Shown here: piece after piece, positions 9,566 through 19,021 of the stretch | Layout: the number at the start of each line of letters is the position of its first letter | Position numbering within the stretch: position 1 is the stretch's first letter | Assembly: GCA_016720825.1 (NCBI GenBank) | Contig: JADKJV010000003.1 | Location: 1 to 64,000 of the forward strand | DNA length: 64,000 nucleotides | Direction of reading: 5' to 3' | DNA from: Chitinophagaceae bacterium | Lineage (GTDB): Bacteria; Bacteroidota; Bacteroidia; Chitinophagales; Chitinophagaceae | The notes under the pieces: model-generated | The model's database searches: none | The model's input: only the letters and a program-made list of their open reading frames with translations | What the model was told of the DNA's origin: nothing | Program-made: the position numbers and the translations under genes

Positions 9566-10914
9566 GCCTGTTTTAGTGACATATAACTGCTCTTTCGGTT
9601 TGCCGGTATACCGGTATTCATTCTCTTCCTGGGAATATTATTTTGTACACTATACAAGGTGTAATAAATCCGGCTGGCATTTTTATACTTTGCCTGTCCC
9701 AGTATATTTTTACCGGGCAGGTTATTTTCTTCCACACTTACCACATAATCGGTATCACGGATTTGTTTTTCCAGATTGAGCATTCGCGCACGCAACACCC
9801 CAAAACTGTCGAAGATTGATTTATTATCCAGGAACAGGTCCAGCGCTTTTTTATTATGCAGGCGCCACTTTTCATTAAACCCATTGGAGGCCGGGAATGA
9901 AGTCATCCATGACCTGTAATAACTGGTAGTATAATTTCCCGATTGCGTATGCCATAACCCGGCCAGCTGGTAAACACCGGTTGCCCGCACGGCACCATAG
10001 GGCGAGCGCACCAGTTTTTGCAGGTAGATTTCATACAAACTGTCCGCATCTTTTAATTCATACTGGAGTTTGCTGAACAGTTCCTTGTGTACAATGGTTT
10101 CAATATAATAAGCCGCTTCCCGGTCAGCTGCATGCCGGAACATCCAGTCGCTGTAAATAAAATATTTATTGTGCAGTGGTGTTTTTAAATCACCGAGGGA
10201 ATCAATCACTTCCATAAAACCATCCTGCGACATACTGAGCCAGCTTCGGACCAGTTCCCTGTTTTTTGCTGTTTCAACCAATTTGCGGTAGTCCAGGTTT
10301 TTATAATGCGTGTCATACTGGATCTGTTCGCTGATCACGATATCATACAAGCCGGGCCTGAACAAAAAAGGTTCCGTATTCGCAATCAGCCAGAGCGGTA
10401 GGTAATTGTTATCTGTTTTCAGACGTAAAGCGGCGGTAAGCGCTTCCTCGTAATGCAAATGGATCACACTGTCGAACTGTTCGGGTTTCATCAGCGGATA
10501 GGGCACGGCCAGTCCTTTTACATTGTAATTCATCCTCGTGTAACTGGATACTTTATACAGGAACTGGCGCAAACGCTGCGTTTGCATCAGGTGAAAACAA
10601 TATTGCAACGCATCGGGCAGGCCGGGCGTCTTTAAGGCACTGTCGAGACAGGCTGAATTGCGGAAAAACAATGAATCTTCCGTCCGTAAGTCGGCAATTT
10701 TGATCAGGTTGGAATAACAACGGGCGGCATCATAATAATGTCCGTCACGCAGGGAACTGGTCTTCCATTCTTTCAGGATGTTTTCAGTTGACTGCAGGTC
10801 TTTTTTAAGTAAAATGGACGTGTCAACCAGCTGCCATTGGGCAGCCGTGATGGACTGGGCATTCAGTGAAAAAAATCCAAATGCAGCCATGATGAGGAAG
10901 AACAGTTTTCTCAT
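9562..10914 (-). CDS. N-terminal part of the alpha-2-macroglobulin-like protein
   Basis: The best start is the ATG at 10914, giving a classic signal peptide (RKLFFLIMAAFGFFSLNAQ); upstream in-frame codons reach 10968 but encode polar residues. The ~450-residue mature part is helix-rich, with Tyr-rich TPR-like stretches, as in the N-terminal region of Bacteroidota macroglobulin homologues. Near its end, SRIYYTLYSVQNN is the usual lead-in to the first MG strand, after which the frame runs into unrelated residues and stops at 9562. Adding one C to the CCC run (plus 9631-9633) restores IPQEENEYRYTG and continues straight into the next frame. So this is the front half of one gene rather than a separate protein. 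Confidence 0.85.
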   Translation of the reverse strand: MRKLFFLIMAAFGFFSLNAQSITAAQWQLVDTSILLKKDLQSTENILKEWKTSSLRDGHYYDAARCYSNLIKIADLRTEDSLFFRNSACLDSALKTPGLPDALQYCFHLMQTQRLRQFLYKVSSYTRMNYNVKGLAVPYPLMKPEQFDSVIHLHYEEALTAALRLKTDNNYLPLWLIANTEPFLFRPGLYDIVISEQIQYDTHYKNLDYRKLVETAKNRELVRSWLSMSQDGFMEVIDSLGDLKTPLHNKYFIYSDWMFRHAADREAAYYIETIVHKELFSKLQYELKDADSLYEIYLQKLVRSPYGAVRATGVYQLAGLWHTQSGNYTTSYYRSWMTSFPASNGFNEKWRLHNKKALDLFLDNKSIFDSFGVLRARMLNLEKQIRDTDYVVSVEENNLPGKNILGQAKYKNASRIYYTLYSVQNNIPRKRMNTGIPANRKSSYMSLKQA

Positions 10915-11017
10915 GCGCAGTTTAATACAGGGATGCTGCAATAAGATTTTTTGCATACCGTTATACAATTTAGGCTATTGTGAAACGTCCGGAAACGGAT
11001 TATATTACCTTTAACGA

Positions 11018-12943
11018 ATGAATACAAGGCTGTTTACTTTCCTGTTAACTTTTACCCTGATCCTGCCGGCCCCTGTCCTGCATGCACAGCAATACGATCC
11101 CGCGAAAGTGAATAAAAAAGCCCGCGCCTTGTATGAACAGGCCGAAGCGCGTGAAGCCGATGGTTCCACCATCAATGCTATTGGTTTACTGCAACAGGCC
11201 GTCAAAACAGATTCTGGTTTTGTCGAAGCCTGGCTGGCATTGGCAGGGATGTACGGCCAGCTGAAAAATTTCAACAACAGCATCCATCATTACGAAAAAG
11301 CATTTTCCATTGACTCCGTTTATACCATCAGCTATAAACAGCAATACGCATTGCAGCTGGCGGCCACCGGCCAATTCGACAAAGCACTTGCGGCTGTAAC
11401 TGATTTACTGACCAAAGCCCCGCCGAAAAACCAGACAGCACTCGACCGCCTGGAGAAAAGAAAAAAATCCTACGCCTTTGCAGTAGCCTATGGACAGTCG
11501 CATACCACGCAGCATTATGTGTTTGCACCGGTAAACCTGGGATCCAATATCAATTCCCCCGAATCAGAATATTTTCCCTGTGAATCACTCGACCGGAAAG
11601 AACTCATCTTCACCCGCCGCATCCGGAATACCAATGAAGATTTTTACCACAGCAACCTCGCCGGTACCGATTGGACTAAAGCCACAGCTATGGGTGGTGA
11701 TGTAAACACACCGGATAACGAAGCTGCACAGCATATTTCGCAGGACGGGCAATGGCTGGTATTTACCGCCAATCACCCCGGTGGCTTCGGCAATTTTGAT
11801 ATCTACATTGCTGAACGTACCAAAGAAGGCTGGTCGCAACCGATGAACATGGGCCGCGCCGTGAATTCTGACCAATGGGATTCACAACCTTGTTTGTCAC
11901 CCGACAATACTGAATTATATTTCTCCAGCCAGCGCCCCGGTGGTTTTGGCGGCAAGGATATTTATGTATGCCGCTGGCAACCCAATGGCGGATGGAGTGC
12001 CCCGGAAAATCTCGGCCCCGGTATCAATACATCCGGTAATGAAGAATGTCCGTTTATCCATGCCGATAACCAGACTTTTTATTTCACTTCAAACGGATTA
12101 CCAGGTTACGGCGAGAATGATTTATTTGTGGCACGCAAAAATGCCAAAGGTGAATGGAGCACACCCGAAAATCTCGGCTACCCGATCAACACCATCAACG
12201 ACGAAGGCACATTGTTCATCGCCAGTGATGCCAAAACCGCCTACTATGCCAGCGACCGTGACGACAGTTACGGCGGACTGGATATTTACCGTTTTGAAAT
12301 GCGCGAAGACCTCCGTCCTTCACGTACACTCTGGGTACAGGGACAGGTATCTGATCTCAAAACAAAAAAAGGACTGGCCTGTACGGTTGAACTGATTGAC
12401 CTCAACAGCAAACAGGTGATGAACAAACTGCAAACCGACGACAGCGGTTATTATCTTGTCACCCTCCCTGTTGGACGTGATTATGTTTTCAACATCAACC
12501 GCAAAGGCTATCTTTTTTATTCTGATAATTTCCAGCTGGTAAAAGGTGCGCCTGATTCAGTCTATGAAAAAAACATAGCCCTGCAACCGCTCGAGACCAA
12601 TGCCAGCATCGTACTGAAAAATATCTTCTTTGAATCCGGCAAGTCATTACTCAATCCCGATTCATACACCGAGCTCGATATCCTTGTCAAACTGTTGCAG
12701 GACAATCCCGCTCTCCGCATCGAAATCAGCGGCCACACCGATAACATCGGCAAACCCGCCGACAACCTGCTCCTCTCAAACAACCGCGCCAAAGCTGTTG
12801 TGGACTATCTCGTCTCCAAAAAAATTGCAGCCACACGCTTAAGTGCAAAAGGGTATGGGGAAACCAAACCCGTTGCTGCTAATACTAACGAAGAAGGAAG
12901 GGGGAGGAATAGGAGGACGGAGGTGAGAGTAGTGGGGAACTAG
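11018..12943 (+). CDS. TPR / beta-propeller / CNA-like / OmpA protein, PorE-like
   Basis: 641 residues. Order of parts: signal peptide (residues 1-24, ending LHAQ); TPR repeats (about 30-150); six or so PD40/WD40-like propeller blades (about 165-430, with repeated FxSxRPGGFGGxDIYV-type motifs); a carboxypeptidase-regulatory-like beta domain (about 440-530); and a C-terminal OmpA peptidoglycan-binding domain (ISGHTDNIG ... NNRAKAVVDYLV ... AKGYGETKPV). This is the architecture of PorE, which ties the T9SS rings to peptidoglycan. However, PorE is a lipoprotein and this protein shows no lipobox Cys, and Bacteroidota carry several paralogues with this layout. The assignment is therefore to the family only. 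A promoter-like TACCTTTA precedes the ATG. A repeat element begins at the stop codon. Confidence 0.85.
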   Translation: MNTRLFTFLLTFTLILPAPVLHAQQYDPAKVNKKARALYEQAEAREADGSTINAIGLLQQAVKTDSGFVEAWLALAGMYGQLKNFNNSIHHYEKAFSIDSVYTISYKQQYALQLAATGQFDKALAAVTDLLTKAPPKNQTALDRLEKRKKSYAFAVAYGQSHTTQHYVFAPVNLGSNINSPESEYFPCESLDRKELIFTRRIRNTNEDFYHSNLAGTDWTKATAMGGDVNTPDNEAAQHISQDGQWLVFTANHPGGFGNFDIYIAERTKEGWSQPMNMGRAVNSDQWDSQPCLSPDNTELYFSSQRPGGFGGKDIYVCRWQPNGGWSAPENLGPGINTSGNEECPFIHADNQTFYFTSNGLPGYGENDLFVARKNAKGEWSTPENLGYPINTINDEGTLFIASDAKTAYYASDRDDSYGGLDIYRFEMREDLRPSRTLWVQGQVSDLKTKKGLACTVELIDLNSKQVMNKLQTDDSGYYLVTLPVGRDYVFNINRKGYLFYSDNFQLVKGAPDSVYEKNIALQPLETNASIVLKNIFFESGKSLLNPDSYTELDILVKLLQDNPALRIEISGHTDNIGKPADNLLLSNNRAKAVVDYLVSKKIAATRLSAKGYGETKPVAANTNEEGRGRNRRTEVRVVGN

Positions 12944-13112
12944 TTACCAGTAACCAGTAACCAGTTACCAGTTACCAGTTAACAACAGTTAACAGTTTCC
13001 TGTTGCCAGATACCTGTTTCTCGTCAAGCACTGACTAGCGTTCTTGCGCCTTAACTAATAGAAGAGTGCATCAAACAGCTAGAAGCCTCAACTGGTAACT
13101 GGCAACTGGCAA
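12941..13112. repeat. AACCAGTT-type palindromic repeat element
   Basis: The left arm (12941-12982) is a run of GTTACCAGTT/AACCAGTA units. The right arm (13089-13112) contains AACTGGTAACTGGCAACTGG, the reverse complement of the same unit, so the whole block can fold into a long imperfect hairpin. The left end coincides with the TAG stop of the OmpA gene. No open reading frame of interest lies inside. No other copy of this family was seen in the window. Confidence 0.65.
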
Positions 13113-13206
13113 CCGGCAACTTCCCTCCCGTTTTTTCCCCCCATTTTCTAAGATTTTTCTCACTTCACCAAGAAGCAAACTCCCCCCATCTTTGCCTATT
13201 GTGCAA

Positions 13207-14307
13207 ATGACCAGTGACCTCCTATACCAACTCGCCCTCACCATGATCCCCCAGATCGGGCCTGTGCAGGCAAAAATATTATTGCAGCAGGCGGAGCCGC
13301 GGGAGATATTCAGGATGAAAAAATCATTGCTGGAAAAAATTGAAGGCATTGGCACTGTAAGGGCTTCAGCAATCAATCATTTTGCGGGATTTCCGCAGGC
13401 AGAAAAAGAAATAGCGTTTATTGAGAAGTATCATATCCGTCCGTTGTTTATTACGGAACCGCAGTATCCGCGGCGGTTATTGAATTGTTATGACTCCCCT
13501 ACGCTGTTATTTTATAAAGGTGAAGCTGATTTGAATGTACCCAAAGTAGTGGCGGTTATCGGCACCAGGAACCATACGGAATACGGAAAACAGTCAACCG
13601 AAAAAATTATCCGCGAACTCAGCAGCCATAATATCCATGTGGTCAGCGGGCTGGCATTTGGCATTGATGCGCTCGCACATAAAGCAGCCGTAAAAAACAA
13701 ACTGGTCACCACTGGTGTACTGGCGCACGGACTTGACCAGTTGTATCCGCCGGAGCATACCGGGCTGGCGCGGGATATGATCCGGGAAGGCGGCGGGTTG
13801 CTCACGGAATTCAGGCAGGGCGTAAAACCAGACAAACATCATTTCCCCAGCCGCAACCGGATTGTGGCGGGCATGAGTGACCTGACACTGGTGATCGAAA
13901 CCGGACAGAAAGGCGGCAGCATGATCACGGCCGACCTGGCCAATGGGTATAACCGGGATGTGTTTGCCATCCCCGGACGGATCAACGATTCGCGGAGCGA
14001 GGGATGCAACCTCCTCATCCAGCAAAACAAGGCGGTTCTTTTCACCACCACGGAAGAATTGCTGCTGACCATGGGTTGGGAAGAAAGGTCCGTCCCCCGG
14101 CCGAAAAACCAAACGGCATTATTTATAGAACTCAGCGCCAATGAGCAGCGGATTATGGGCATCCTGAAGGAGAAAGATGCCGTTCATATAGACGAAATCA
14201 ACCTCCGCAGCGGGCTGAGCAGCAGCACAGTTGCGGCTGTCATTTTGAACCTCGAGTTACAAAATGTGATAGTATCTTTACCGGGTAAATTATATAAATT
14301 GTCCTGA
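13207..14307 (+). CDS. dprA: DNA-processing protein A
   Basis: DprA binds incoming single-stranded DNA during natural transformation and loads RecA. The protein has an N-terminal helix-hairpin-helix/SAM-like region (PQIGPVQAKILL, EKIEGIGTVRAS), the Rossmann-like DprA core (VIGTRNHTEYG near residue 120; SGLAFGIDALAHKAA; FPSRNRIVAGMS; ETGQKGGSMITADLA; AIPGRINDSRSEGCN) and a C-terminal winged-helix segment. The ATG at 13207 is preferred over in-frame TTG 13192 and GTG 13201, which lie against a TCTTTG -7-like box. The family length is about 370. It stands alone between a repeat element and a T9SS cargo gene. Confidence 0.95.
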   Translation: MTSDLLYQLALTMIPQIGPVQAKILLQQAEPREIFRMKKSLLEKIEGIGTVRASAINHFAGFPQAEKEIAFIEKYHIRPLFITEPQYPRRLLNCYDSPTLLFYKGEADLNVPKVVAVIGTRNHTEYGKQSTEKIIRELSSHNIHVVSGLAFGIDALAHKAAVKNKLVTTGVLAHGLDQLYPPEHTGLARDMIREGGGLLTEFRQGVKPDKHHFPSRNRIVAGMSDLTLVIETGQKGGSMITADLANGYNRDVFAIPGRINDSRSEGCNLLIQQNKAVLFTTTEELLLTMGWEERSVPRPKNQTALFIELSANEQRIMGILKEKDAVHIDEINLRSGLSSSTVAAVILNLELQNVIVSLPGKLYKLS

Positions 14308-14361
14308 GGCAACAAACCCGGTCCGTTTATTGTCTGTTGAATTAGCCTTTTGCCAAAATCA

Positions 14362-16401
14362 ATGAAGATTATTTATCCGAAAATATACTCCCTGCTGCTG
14401 GCCCTGTTTTTTTTAGTCCCGGCACTTACAAAAGCCCAGCCCTGCACCAATTTAGGGCAAACCCCTTCCACGGCGTTTCCGGTTTGCGGTACCAGTGCTT
14501 TCCAGCAGAATACAGTACCTATATGCGCAACCAATGACCTGTTTGTTCCCGGCTGTTCAGGAACCGGCGGGGCATTATACCAGAACAAGAACCCCTATTT
14601 TTATAAGTTCACCTGTTTTACGGCGGGCACACTGGGATTTAAGATTACACCCAATGGTGTTGATGAAGACTATGACTGGCAGCTCTATGATATTACCGGT
14701 CACAATCCAGATGATATTTTTACCAATAACAACCTTATTGTAACAGGCAACTGGTCGGGCTCATACGGACCAACCGGAACAGCTGTGAACGGCGCGGTAT
14801 CGATTCAATGCGCTTCCACTCCTTCCGATAATGTAACCACTTTTGCAGCAATGCCCAACCTGATCCAGGGACATGAATACCTGCTGATGGTGAGTCATTT
14901 TACAGATTCACAAACCGGTTACGGACTTACTTTCAGTGGCGGCACGGCGGTGATTACCGACACAAAAATTCCTGCGATGCTTTCTGCAAAAGCAGATTGC
15001 GACGGACAAACGCTGACCGTAAAATTGAATAAAAAACTCAAGTGCAACAGTCTTACAAACACCGGATCAGAATTCAGTTTATTACCGGCAAACGCCAATG
15101 TTATTTCTGCGCTTACCACAACCTGTTCTGCGGGCTTTGATTTTGACGAAGTGGTTTTACACCTGGCTACTCCCCTCACCAACGGTAATTACCAGCTGGT
15201 GATGAACCTGGGAACGGACGCCAACTCATTACTGGATATTTGCAATTCACCCATAGCACCCGGTTCATCTGTTCCCTTTAATTACACAATCCCGCTTCCA
15301 ATCCTGGCAGACAGTATTGGTAAACTAGGCTGCTCCCTGATTCAATTAAAATTTATTTCCCCAAAGGAATCCAGTGCCGCACAATTGCACCGAACGGCAG
15401 TGATTTTTTCTGTGGCGGGTCCTACCACTGTGAATGTGGTCAGCGCCGGCGGGAATTGCATCAACGGCAATACCGATTATATCGTAGTGAAATTTGCGGC
15501 GCCCATTTTTACACAAGGAACTTACCAGCTTACACTCAAAGCCGGTATTGACGGCGGCACCGTAACCGATGAATGTGGCATTGACTTACCCATCCAGACT
15601 TTACCGTTCAATACGTATGATACGGTGAATGCCGAATTTTCTGAAAGAACTTCATTCGGCTGTTTATCAGACACCATTATTTTTTCGCACGACGGTGCAC
15701 ATAATGTAAACTTCTGGAACTGGACGTTCAACAATGGATCGCCTATTACCACGCAATCACACACGGTTGTCTTCACGTCCAACAGCACAAATAATATCCA
15801 GCTGATTGTTGGCAATGGTGTTTGCCGTGACACAGCTACTAAAGTGGTTACGCTGGACAATGAAGTGAAAGCCGCTTTCAGCATGCCTGCTATTTTGTGC
15901 CCGGAAGACAAACTGGAAGTACTCAACCAGAGCCAGGGGCAGATTGATTTGTACCGCTGGAATTATGATGTGTTTGGCAGTACTGCTGTGAAAGACCCGC
16001 CGCCTTTTACATTACCGCCGACTAATAACCGGGAACGATACCTGACCGTCAAACTGGTTGTAACTAATATCAACCTGGGTTGCAGTGACAGTGCCCGGCA
16101 TACACTGCGGATACTCGACAATTGTTATATTGGTGTACCGACGGCATTCACGCCCAATGGTGACGGACTGAATGATTTCTTCCAGCCGCATAATGCCATA
16201 AAGGCTGATAATTATAAGTTCCAGGTGTTTAACCGCTGGGGACAAATGGTTTTCAGTACCACCGACTGGCAGGAAAAATGGGATGGCAAATTGCTGGGGC
16301 GTTACCAGACCACGGGTGTGTATGTATGGATGCTGAGCTATACGCACCGGGAGACTAAAAAGCAGGTTTTTGAGAAGGGAACGGTGACTTTGATCCGCTA
16401 A
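14362..16401 (+). CDS. Secreted T9SS cargo protein with gliding-motility-type C-terminal domain
   Basis: About 680 residues. The signal peptide ends ALTKAQ. The middle is Ig/PKD-like beta-sandwich domains, with a PKD-like core at roughly residues 430-560 (WNWTFNNGSP). The last ~85 residues form the type B T9SS sorting domain: PTAFTPNGDGLNDFF, FQVFNRWGQMVF, WDGK, TGVYVWMLSY and terminal KGTVTLIR. Such proteins cross the outer membrane through SprA and are kept at the surface or released. The in-frame TTG at 14350 is less likely than this ATG. The same terminal domain recurs in the gene at 21454. Its ligand or activity cannot be read from sequence. Confidence 0.9.
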   Translation: MKIIYPKIYSLLLALFFLVPALTKAQPCTNLGQTPSTAFPVCGTSAFQQNTVPICATNDLFVPGCSGTGGALYQNKNPYFYKFTCFTAGTLGFKITPNGVDEDYDWQLYDITGHNPDDIFTNNNLIVTGNWSGSYGPTGTAVNGAVSIQCASTPSDNVTTFAAMPNLIQGHEYLLMVSHFTDSQTGYGLTFSGGTAVITDTKIPAMLSAKADCDGQTLTVKLNKKLKCNSLTNTGSEFSLLPANANVISALTTTCSAGFDFDEVVLHLATPLTNGNYQLVMNLGTDANSLLDICNSPIAPGSSVPFNYTIPLPILADSIGKLGCSLIQLKFISPKESSAAQLHRTAVIFSVAGPTTVNVVSAGGNCINGNTDYIVVKFAAPIFTQGTYQLTLKAGIDGGTVTDECGIDLPIQTLPFNTYDTVNAEFSERTSFGCLSDTIIFSHDGAHNVNFWNWTFNNGSPITTQSHTVVFTSNSTNNIQLIVGNGVCRDTATKVVTLDNEVKAAFSMPAILCPEDKLEVLNQSQGQIDLYRWNYDVFGSTAVKDPPPFTLPPTNNRERYLTVKLVVTNINLGCSDSARHTLRILDNCYIGVPTAFTPNGDGLNDFFQPHNAIKADNYKFQVFNRWGQMVFSTTDWQEKWDGKLLGRYQTTGVYVWMLSYTHRETKKQVFEKGTVTLIR

Positions 16402-16408
16402 AATTCCA

Positions 16409-16441
16409 TTTGGGAGATAGGGGTCCGGAAACCTATCTTTG
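16409..16441 (+). promoter_or_regulatory. guaB promoter (TTTG-N21-TATCTTTG)
   Basis: A TTTG at 16409-16412 is followed after 21 bases by TATCTTTG (16434-16441), a good match to the Bacteroidota consensus. The guaB ATG is at 16445, three bases after the element, so transcription starting at the standard distance would produce a leaderless or nearly leaderless mRNA. Confidence 0.55.
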
Positions 16442-16444
16442 CAC

Positions 16445-17938
16445 ATGGCAACAAGAAATTCCTCCCCCGCCCCCAAATCCAAACAATTTTACGGTGAAGG
16501 CCTGACCTTCGATGATGTGCTGCTGATGCCCGGCTACAGCCAGGTACTGCCACGTGATGTGGATATCAGCGCCCGTCTCTGTAAAAACATCGTGCTGAAT
16601 GTGCCACTGCTCTCTGCAGCGATGGACACAGTAACAGAAGCCTCCTTAGCCATTGCGCTGGCGCGTGAAGGCGGCCTGGGTATCCTCCATAAAAACATGA
16701 CGATCGAAAAACAGGCTGAGCATGTCCGCAAAGTAAAAAGAAGTGAAAGCGGACTGATCATTGATCCTGTTACGCTCACCGCAGATGCCACCATCGGAGA
16801 TGCACAGCGGCTGATGCGTGAAAATAAAATCGGCGGTATTCCCATTATTGATGCCAAAGGGATTCTGGTGGGCATCCTCACCAACCGCGATTTGCGCTTT
16901 GAAGATAATCCCCGCAAAAAAGTGAGCGAGGCCATGACGAAAGAAAACCTGTTCACAGCTCCCGAAGGAACAGACCTGAAAAAAGCGGAACAGCTTTTCA
17001 AAAAAACCAAAGTCGAGAAACTGCCCATCATCAATAAACAGGGAAAACTGACCGGCTTATTTACCTACAGTGATATCCTGAAATTAAAAAGCCACCCCAA
17101 TGCAGTGAAAGACGGATTCGGCCGTTTGCTCATTGGCGCCGGTGTAGGTATTACCAAAGATTTACTGGATCGTGTATATGCCCTGCAGCAGGTAGGTGTG
17201 GATGTGATCGCACTCGACAGTGCACACGGTCACAGCAAGGGTGTGATCAGTGCCTTAAAAGATGTAAAAAAGAATTTCAAATCCATGAATATCATTGCCG
17301 GTAATGTAGGTACTGCCGCCGGTGCCAAAGCCCTGGCCGATGCAGGCGCAGATGCCATTAAAGTGGGTATCGGACCCGGCTCTATCTGCACCACGCGCAT
17401 CGTAGCGGGTGCCGGTGTTCCGCAGTTAACCGCGATCATGGAAGCTTCACATATTCTGAAAGGCAGGAATATCCCGGTCATTGCTGACGGTGGTATCCGC
17501 TACACCGGCGATATGGTGAAAGCACTGGCCGCAGGCGCCTCCTGTGTAATGATGGGAAGCATTTTTGCCGGTACGGAAGAAAGTCCCGGTGAAACGATCA
17601 TCTATGAAGGCAGGAAATTCAAGGAATACCGCGGCATGGGTTCATTAGGCGCTATGGCCACCGGCAGCAGCGACCGTTATTTCCAGGATGTGGAAGCAGA
17701 CATTAAAAAATATGTACCGGAAGGCATTGAAGGCCGTGTTGCCTATAAAGGATATTTAAGGGAAGTGGTGTACCAGTTCACCGGCGGATTAAGAGCCGGT
17801 ATGGGATATTGCGGCGCTGAAAATATTGAGGCGTTGCAGAAAGCGGTGTTTGTGAAAATTACCAATGCGGGAATGCATGAGAGCCATGCGCATGATATTG
17901 AGATAACGAAAGAGGCGCCGAATTACAGCAGGAGATAA
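16445..17938 (+). CDS. guaB: Inosine-5'-monophosphate dehydrogenase
   Basis: GuaB oxidises IMP to XMP with NAD+, the committed step of GMP synthesis. It has the full family length (~497 residues). The TIM barrel is interrupted by two CBS domains at about residues 100-215 (GIPIIDAKGILVGILTNRDLRF and KLPIINKQGKLTGLFTYSDIL regions). The catalytic loop GPGSICTTRIV contains the Cys that forms the thioimidate; GGIRYTGDMVKALAAGA, MMGSIFAGTEESPGE and YRGMGSLGAM follow. A start at TTG 16439 is possible but would sit inside the promoter. A long hairpin repeat lies directly downstream and may end transcription. Confidence 0.98.
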   Translation: MATRNSSPAPKSKQFYGEGLTFDDVLLMPGYSQVLPRDVDISARLCKNIVLNVPLLSAAMDTVTEASLAIALAREGGLGILHKNMTIEKQAEHVRKVKRSESGLIIDPVTLTADATIGDAQRLMRENKIGGIPIIDAKGILVGILTNRDLRFEDNPRKKVSEAMTKENLFTAPEGTDLKKAEQLFKKTKVEKLPIINKQGKLTGLFTYSDILKLKSHPNAVKDGFGRLLIGAGVGITKDLLDRVYALQQVGVDVIALDSAHGHSKGVISALKDVKKNFKSMNIIAGNVGTAAGAKALADAGADAIKVGIGPGSICTTRIVAGAGVPQLTAIMEASHILKGRNIPVIADGGIRYTGDMVKALAAGASCVMMGSIFAGTEESPGETIIYEGRKFKEYRGMGSLGAMATGSSDRYFQDVEADIKKYVPEGIEGRVAYKGYLREVVYQFTGGLRAGMGYCGAENIEALQKAVFVKITNAGMHESHAHDIEITKEAPNYSRR

Positions 17939-18083
17939 ATAATAAATACATTTAACCACCCACCTTCGCTCCGCTTCGGCGGGCAAAGCAAAGGACACTA
18001 AGGAATACACAAAGGTCACTAAGTTAAACCCATAGTGACCTTTGTGTATTTTCTTTGTGCCCTTAGTGGTAAAATGTATTTAT
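17939..18083. repeat. ACCAC...GTGGT hairpin repeat, copy 1
   Basis: The outer ends AATAAATACATTTAACCAC and GTGGTAAAATGTATTTATT are inverted. Inside is a perfect 18-base inverted repeat, AATACACAAAGGTCACTA at 18004-18021 and its complement at 18033-18050, with an 11-base loop. It sits between the convergent guaB and tonB genes and overlaps the tonB stop codon, so it may serve as a bidirectional terminator. It belongs with the elements at 24.2, 25.8, 35.1 and 37.1 kb. Confidence 0.8.
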
Positions 18084-18898
18084 TCCGTAGTCACCACAAA
18101 CGTTATCGTCTGCTTATGATACGCTTTCACTATGTATCCATTCGCCACCGCAGGATCCCACATCTTACTTGCTTTTTGCAAAACCCTTCTCGCTTCATCT
18201 TCCATACCATACCCATTGCTGGTCATCGGCTGGATTTCACTTACGTTCCCTTCTTTGTCCACTACAAAACGAACCACCACTGAATAGCTTCCTTCGGGTG
18301 CACCATTGTCTATGGGCACTTCAGGACGCAGGTTAGATTCCAGGAACCGTTTCCAGTTGCCGTTGAATTTGGCGGGCACCTGTACATCCACATAAATGGT
18401 GTTGTCTTCTTTGGGTACGGGTGTATCAATGATTCCTTTTTTATCATCGGGAGGAGCGGGATCCGTGATACCCACATCATCAATACCATCCCTTTTAATA
18501 TCATCAATCTTTGCGTTCTTCAGATCGTCTTGTGAAGGGGGCGGTTCGGGCACATCTTCATCGGGAGCGATGGTGGGTGGTACGAGTTTTTCTGATTTCA
18601 CTTCGGGCGGATCCTGTTTTTTCTCGGGCTGTTTGATGGGTTCAGGTTCTTTCTTTTCCAGTTCGGCGGAGTTGAGTGTTACCTCCCGAACCTGCAGCTG
18701 TCCGTGATCCTTATTCTTGAAAGCACCGGCGAGCGCCGAGCCTCCGAAAATAAGGGCGAAAAACAGTACGGCGATTAAGAGGGATTGTTTAACACGTTCA
18801 GGATAAGAACGTCTGAGCTCATAAGCTCCGTAATCCTTGTTACGATTGTCGAAGACAATGTCAAGGAAATCGGCTTGTAAAATTCTTGTTTTGTCCAT
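18080..18898 (-). CDS. tonB: TonB-family energy transducer
   Basis: 272 residues. A short cytoplasmic N-terminus (DNRNKDYGAYELRRSYPERV, typical of Bacteroidota TonB proteins) is followed by one membrane segment at about residues 38-60 and a periplasmic spacer rich in Pro, Glu and Lys (65-170). The C-terminal TonB domain (PAKFNGNWKRFLESNLRPEVP, written as a motif; VVVRFVVDKEGNVSEIQ; ARRVLQKASKMWDPAVANG) is complete. TonB transmits proton-motive force to outer-membrane receptors, together with ExbB/ExbD, which are not in the window. It is transcribed divergently from lnt. Confidence 0.93.
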   Translation of the reverse strand: MDKTRILQADFLDIVFDNRNKDYGAYELRRSYPERVKQSLLIAVLFFALIFGGSALAGAFKNKDHGQLQVREVTLNSAELEKKEPEPIKQPEKKQDPPEVKSEKLVPPTIAPDEDVPEPPPSQDDLKNAKIDDIKRDGIDDVGITDPAPPDDKKGIIDTPVPKEDNTIYVDVQVPAKFNGNWKRFLESNLRPEVPIDNGAPEGSYSVVVRFVVDKEGNVSEIQPMTSNGYGMEDEARRVLQKASKMWDPAVANGYIVKAYHKQTITFVVTTE

Positions 18899-19021
18899 GG
18901 CTTACTTTTACTATTGAGATACAGGAGGCCATCATTTCCATAAAAAAATTTAACGTACTCCGTTTCAGTACAATCTTGGTATGCTGCGCTGCACCCTGTA
19001 TTTTTACAAAAACCCCTGCTA

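Noticed and set aside
17939..18083. Repeat arrays as CRISPR
   Set aside because: Units are inverted and dispersed, with no regularly spaced identical repeats or cas genes.
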